Positions 52,372-54,312 of a stretch of 54,312 bases of DNA are shown piece after piece. A model generated the notes under the pieces. The model was not told the DNA's origin. It ran no database searches and saw only the letters and a list, made by a program, of their open reading frames with translations. Position 1 is the first letter of the stretch, and the number at the start of each line of letters is the position of its first letter. The stretch is from Klenkia terrae. Its GTDB lineage: Bacteria; Actinomycetota; Actinomycetes; Mycobacteriales; Geodermatophilaceae. The position numbers were made by a program, and so were the translations under genes. Location: NCBI RefSeq assembly GCF_900491935.1, contig NZ_UEXK01000004.1:3820627-3874938 (forward strand), written 5' to 3'.

Positions 52372-52401
52372 GCTATGTTCCACGCACGCGTTGCACATAG
52401 C
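52372..52401 (-). promoter_or_regulatory. Inverted repeat at the FitAB-type promoter
   Basis: GCTATGT and ACATAGC form a perfect seven-base inverted repeat separated by 16 bases, starting three bases upstream of the antitoxin ATG. Spacing of about two helical turns between half-site centres fits a dimeric ribbon-helix-helix antitoxin, and FitA autoregulation through inverted repeats is established. Confidence 0.6.
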
Positions 52402-52427
52402 AAGCGCTCGGCGCACCATCCGGTCAG

Positions 52428-53522
52428 GTGTGCGAGCGCCCTCTTCTGGTCACCGCCGACCAGCTGTCCGGCCTGCAGACCCGGATGACCGGGCTGCTCG
52501 CGGCCACCCTCACCACCCTGCTCGCGGTCACCGTCGCCGGCTGCGTCGTGCTGTGGCGCTCCGTCGTCGCACCGCTGGGCCGACTGGCCGCGGCCACCCG
52601 CGCCGTGGCCGCCGGCGACCTGGCCGCGACGCTGCCGGCCACCGGCGCGCCCGAGATGCGCAGCCTGGCCACCGACGTCACCGCCATGCGCGACCGGCTC
52701 GCCGCCGACCTGCACGGCACCCGGCAGGCGCTCGACGCCCTCGCCCAGACCGGGCCGGCGGTCTCCGCGCTGCGCTCGGCGCTGGAACCAGCCGGGGGAG
52801 TGATCCCGGGGGTGGTCGTGGCCGCGCGGCTCGACCCGGCCGAGGGCGTGCTCGCCGGCGACTGGTACGACACCGTCGCGCTGTCGGCGACCCGGCTGGC
52901 GGTGGTCGTCGGCGACGTCGCCGGCCACGGCCCGGCCAGCGCCGTCTTCGCCCTCCGGCTCAAGCACAGCCTGCTCACCGCGCTGCGGGCCGGCCTCGCG
53001 CCCGGCGACGCGCTGGCCACCGTCTGCGGCGAGCTCGCCGACGTCCCGGCCGGTCAGTTCGCCACCGCGTTCGTCGCCGTCCTGGACGCCGGGCGGGGCG
53101 TGGTCGAGCACGCCAACGCCGGCCACCCCGCCGGTCAGCTGGTCGCGGCCGGAGGTCGGTGGACCGAGCTGGACACCACCGGCCCGCTGCTGTCCTCGGT
53201 GTTCGTGGGCCGGGACTGGACGACGACGACCACCGCGTGGGCGCCCGGCGACCTGCTGCTCGTCCACACCGACGGCGTCACCGAGGCCCGCGATGCCGCC
53301 GGCGCGGAGTTCGGCACCGAGGGCATCCACCGGGCGGTCGCGGCCAGTGGCACGGAGGACCCCCACCGCGTGGTGGACGCCGTGGCGGCCACCAGCATGC
53401 GGTTCGGCGGCAGCCAGCCGCGCCGCGACGACCACACCGTCGTCTGCCTGCAGCACGTACCGGTCGCGCCCGCCGCCCGGACGTCGTCCGACGTCGGCCG
53501 GGACGCGGTCAGCCGGCGCTGA
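52428..53522 (+). CDS. SpoIIE/PP2C-type phosphatase with HAMP domain, 5'-truncated
   Basis: The 364-residue frame has a transmembrane helix ([20 protein letters not shown], residues about 19-42), a HAMP region, and an RsbU/SpoIIE phosphatase domain with [36 protein letters not shown] and DDHTVVC. These metal-binding aspartates are intact. Relatives normally have an extra N-terminal helix and an extracellular sensor before this point. Here the protein begins only 18 residues before the second helix, with no ribosome-binding site, right next to the toxin-antitoxin promoter. The gene therefore looks beheaded and may be silent. Confidence 0.8.
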   Translation: MCERPLLVTADQLSGLQTRMTGLLAATLTTLLAVTVAGCVVLWRSVVAPLGRLAAATRAVAAGDLAATLPATGAPEMRSLATDVTAMRDRLAADLHGTRQALDALAQTGPAVSALRSALEPAGGVIPGVVVAARLDPAEGVLAGDWYDTVALSATRLAVVVGDVAGHGPASAVFALRLKHSLLTALRAGLAPGDALATVCGELADVPAGQFATAFVAVLDAGRGVVEHANAGHPAGQLVAAGGRWTELDTTGPLLSSVFVGRDWTTTTTAWAPGDLLLVHTDGVTEARDAAGAEFGTEGIHRAVAASGTEDPHRVVDAVAATSMRFGGSQPRRDDHTVVCLQHVPVAPAARTSSDVGRDAVSRR

Positions 53523-54027
53523 GCCAGGCCTCGACGTCGTCCAGCTGGGCGTGGGTCAGGCCGGTCTCCAGCACGGGTGCGACGACGAGGACGTCGGGGT
53601 TGCCGGCCAACCAGGCGGCGGTGTCCTCGGCCTGCATGGCCAGGTCGTCGTCGATCCAGACGGTGCGCCGGCCGGGCTGCTCGGCGACCACGGCCTGGGC
53701 GGCGACGAGCTTCCACCAGTTCGGCGCACCGGCCAGGCTGGTGGTGAAGCCCGTCGGGCCCTCGCCGTCGGCGCGCTCGTGCACCCGCAGGCCGCGCGGT
53801 AGACCCATCGGGTCGGCCAGCAGCTCGTCCGCGTGGTGCACCCAGGTGGTCAGCCACTGCAGCTCGATCCGGCCGCTGGCGTGCCAGTCGGCCAGCCGCC
53901 GGGTGACCGTCGGGTCCCAGGACAGCGTGTAGCCGCGGAACACCCCGCGCTCCCGCCCGGCCACCCCACCGCCGTCCAACGCGTTGAGCACGCCGTCGAC
54001 GTCGAGCAGGACCAGGGGAGGGTGCAC
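53509..54027 (-). CDS. HAD-like domain protein
   Basis: The 172-residue protein starts MHPPLVLLDVDGVLNALDGG, where D-V-D-G-V-L-N is HAD motif I, and has TVWIDDDLAMQAED further on as the likely acidic motif. The set resembles HAD domains seen in small stand-alone actinobacterial proteins and in Swiss-Army-knife RNA repair proteins. The substrate is unknown. The GTG start at 54027 precedes the motif by eight residues, as usual. The 3' end overlaps the convergent phosphatase gene by 14 bases. Confidence 0.85.
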   Translation of the reverse strand: MHPPLVLLDVDGVLNALDGGGVAGRERGVFRGYTLSWDPTVTRRLADWHASGRIELQWLTTWVHHADELLADPMGLPRGLRVHERADGEGPTGFTTSLAGAPNWWKLVAAQAVVAEQPGRRTVWIDDDLAMQAEDTAAWLAGNPDVLVVAPVLETGLTHAQLDDVEAWLSAG

Positions 54028-54081
54028 GGTCCCGTCCTACCCTGCTGGCGCTCCCGCCGCCCAGGCAGCACTGTGTGCGGC

Positions 54082-54312
54082 ATGGGGAAGCTGATCGCCG
54101 TCGTGCTGGTCCTCGTCGTGCTGGCCCTGGTCGCCCGGACCTACCAGCGCAGCCGGACGCCGACCCGCCCCGCCGTCCGGCGCCGCGACACGTCGTCCGA
54201 CGGCGGGGGAGCGGTGACCTCGACCGGCTGGTCCGACGGCGGCGCCGACTATGGCTCCGGCCGCAGCCACGGGCACCACGGCTCGGACGGCGGCGCGGAC
54301 GGCGGTGCCGAC
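54082..54312 (+). CDS. Small membrane-anchored Gly/Ser-rich protein (partial)
   Basis: An ATG at 54082 opens MGKLIAVVLVLVVLALVART, a single N-terminal hydrophobic helix, then an arginine-rich stretch and a low-complexity tail of Gly, Ser, Asp and His with SDGG and DGGAD repeats. The frame is still open after 77 codons at the window end. Such proteins are short membrane-anchored unknowns. No Shine-Dalgarno sequence stands out. Confidence 0.55.
   Translation, partial: MGKLIAVVLVLVVLALVARTYQRSRTPTRPAVRRRDTSSDGGGAVTSTGWSDGGADYGSGRSHGHHGSDGGADGGAD

Noticed and set aside
51756-53456. 566-codon minus-strand open frame
   Set aside because: Low-complexity His/Gly/Arg shadow antisense to the phosphatase and out of frame with VapBC.
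52178-53932. 584-codon plus-strand open frame
   Set aside because: Runs across several genes on both strands and is arginine/proline-rich without domains.
1-54312. CRISPR arrays, tRNA genes, integrases or intact insertion sequences
   Set aside because: No regularly spaced repeats, tRNA-like cloverleaf, recombinase motif or paired terminal repeats were seen on reading both strands.

Overview
The window is very G+C-rich DNA. GTG starts are common, genes overlap tightly at start/stop codons, and several families are typical of actinobacteria (an Lsr2-like DNA-binding tail, an NrtR regulator, ARPP-1, FitAB/VapBC modules). It most likely comes from an actinobacterial chromosome. A Geodermatophilaceae-type host is a reasonable guess but is inference. 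I saw no rRNA, tRNA, CRISPR array, integrase or intact insertion sequence.

Layout. (1) 1-8.7 kb holds ordinary and decaying accessory genes: a Tm-1-like/TIM-barrel gene pair, a cysteine-free HesB/IscA-like protein, an ERCC4-nuclease/Lsr2-tail fusion, a DUF1330 protein, an AbiE antitoxin whose toxin partner has lost its core, a GGDEF-EAL gene split by a one-base frameshift, and a membrane protein with its MerR-type regulator. (2) 8.8-22.6 kb is a complete class 1 DISARM anti-phage operon in the order drmD-drmMI-drmA-drmB-drmC, followed by an A/T-richer unknown gene. (3) 23.7-41.6 kb is a second large, tightly overlapping operon that I cannot match to a named defence system. It encodes an alpha/beta-hydrolase with a glycine/alanine-rich hydrophobic tail, a protein I associate with DUF6361, a two-motif phospholipase-D-like protein, an SNF2-like helicase, a possible 63-residue protein, a 1125-residue unknown protein, a 1541-residue DEAH helicase with a C-terminal DUF1998/MrfA-type cysteine cluster, and a SIR2-domain protein. 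This is the best candidate for an undescribed system. (4) 41.5-44.1 kb, on the opposite strand, holds a phosphorothioate-DNA-type HNH endonuclease with an overlapping unknown partner, a PD-(D/E)XK nuclease-like protein and another unknown. (5) 44.2-47.1 kb is an ADP-ribose/NAD-related group: an ADP-ribosylglycohydrolase-phosphatase fusion and ARPP-1, divergent from an NrtR regulator, with three operator-like half-sites between them. (6) 47.1-54.3 kb holds a zinc-ribbon/HTH-like pair, a NERD-UvrD helicase, an orphan VapB-type antitoxin, Vsr, a FitAB/VapBC module sitting at the truncated 5' end of a SpoIIE-type phosphatase gene, an HAD-like protein and a small membrane-anchored protein cut off by the window end.

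How it fits together. Most of 8.7-53 kb reads as a defence island. DISARM (methylation plus helicases plus PLD) and the second operon share an organising theme: one SNF2-like and one DUF1998-linked helicase plus a PLD protein. The second operon has no methylase and instead carries two possible effectors, a serine hydrolase and a SIR2 NADase-like protein. Toxin-antitoxin remnants, Vsr and type IV-like nucleases flank them. Functional claims rest on motifs read by eye; no database search was run.
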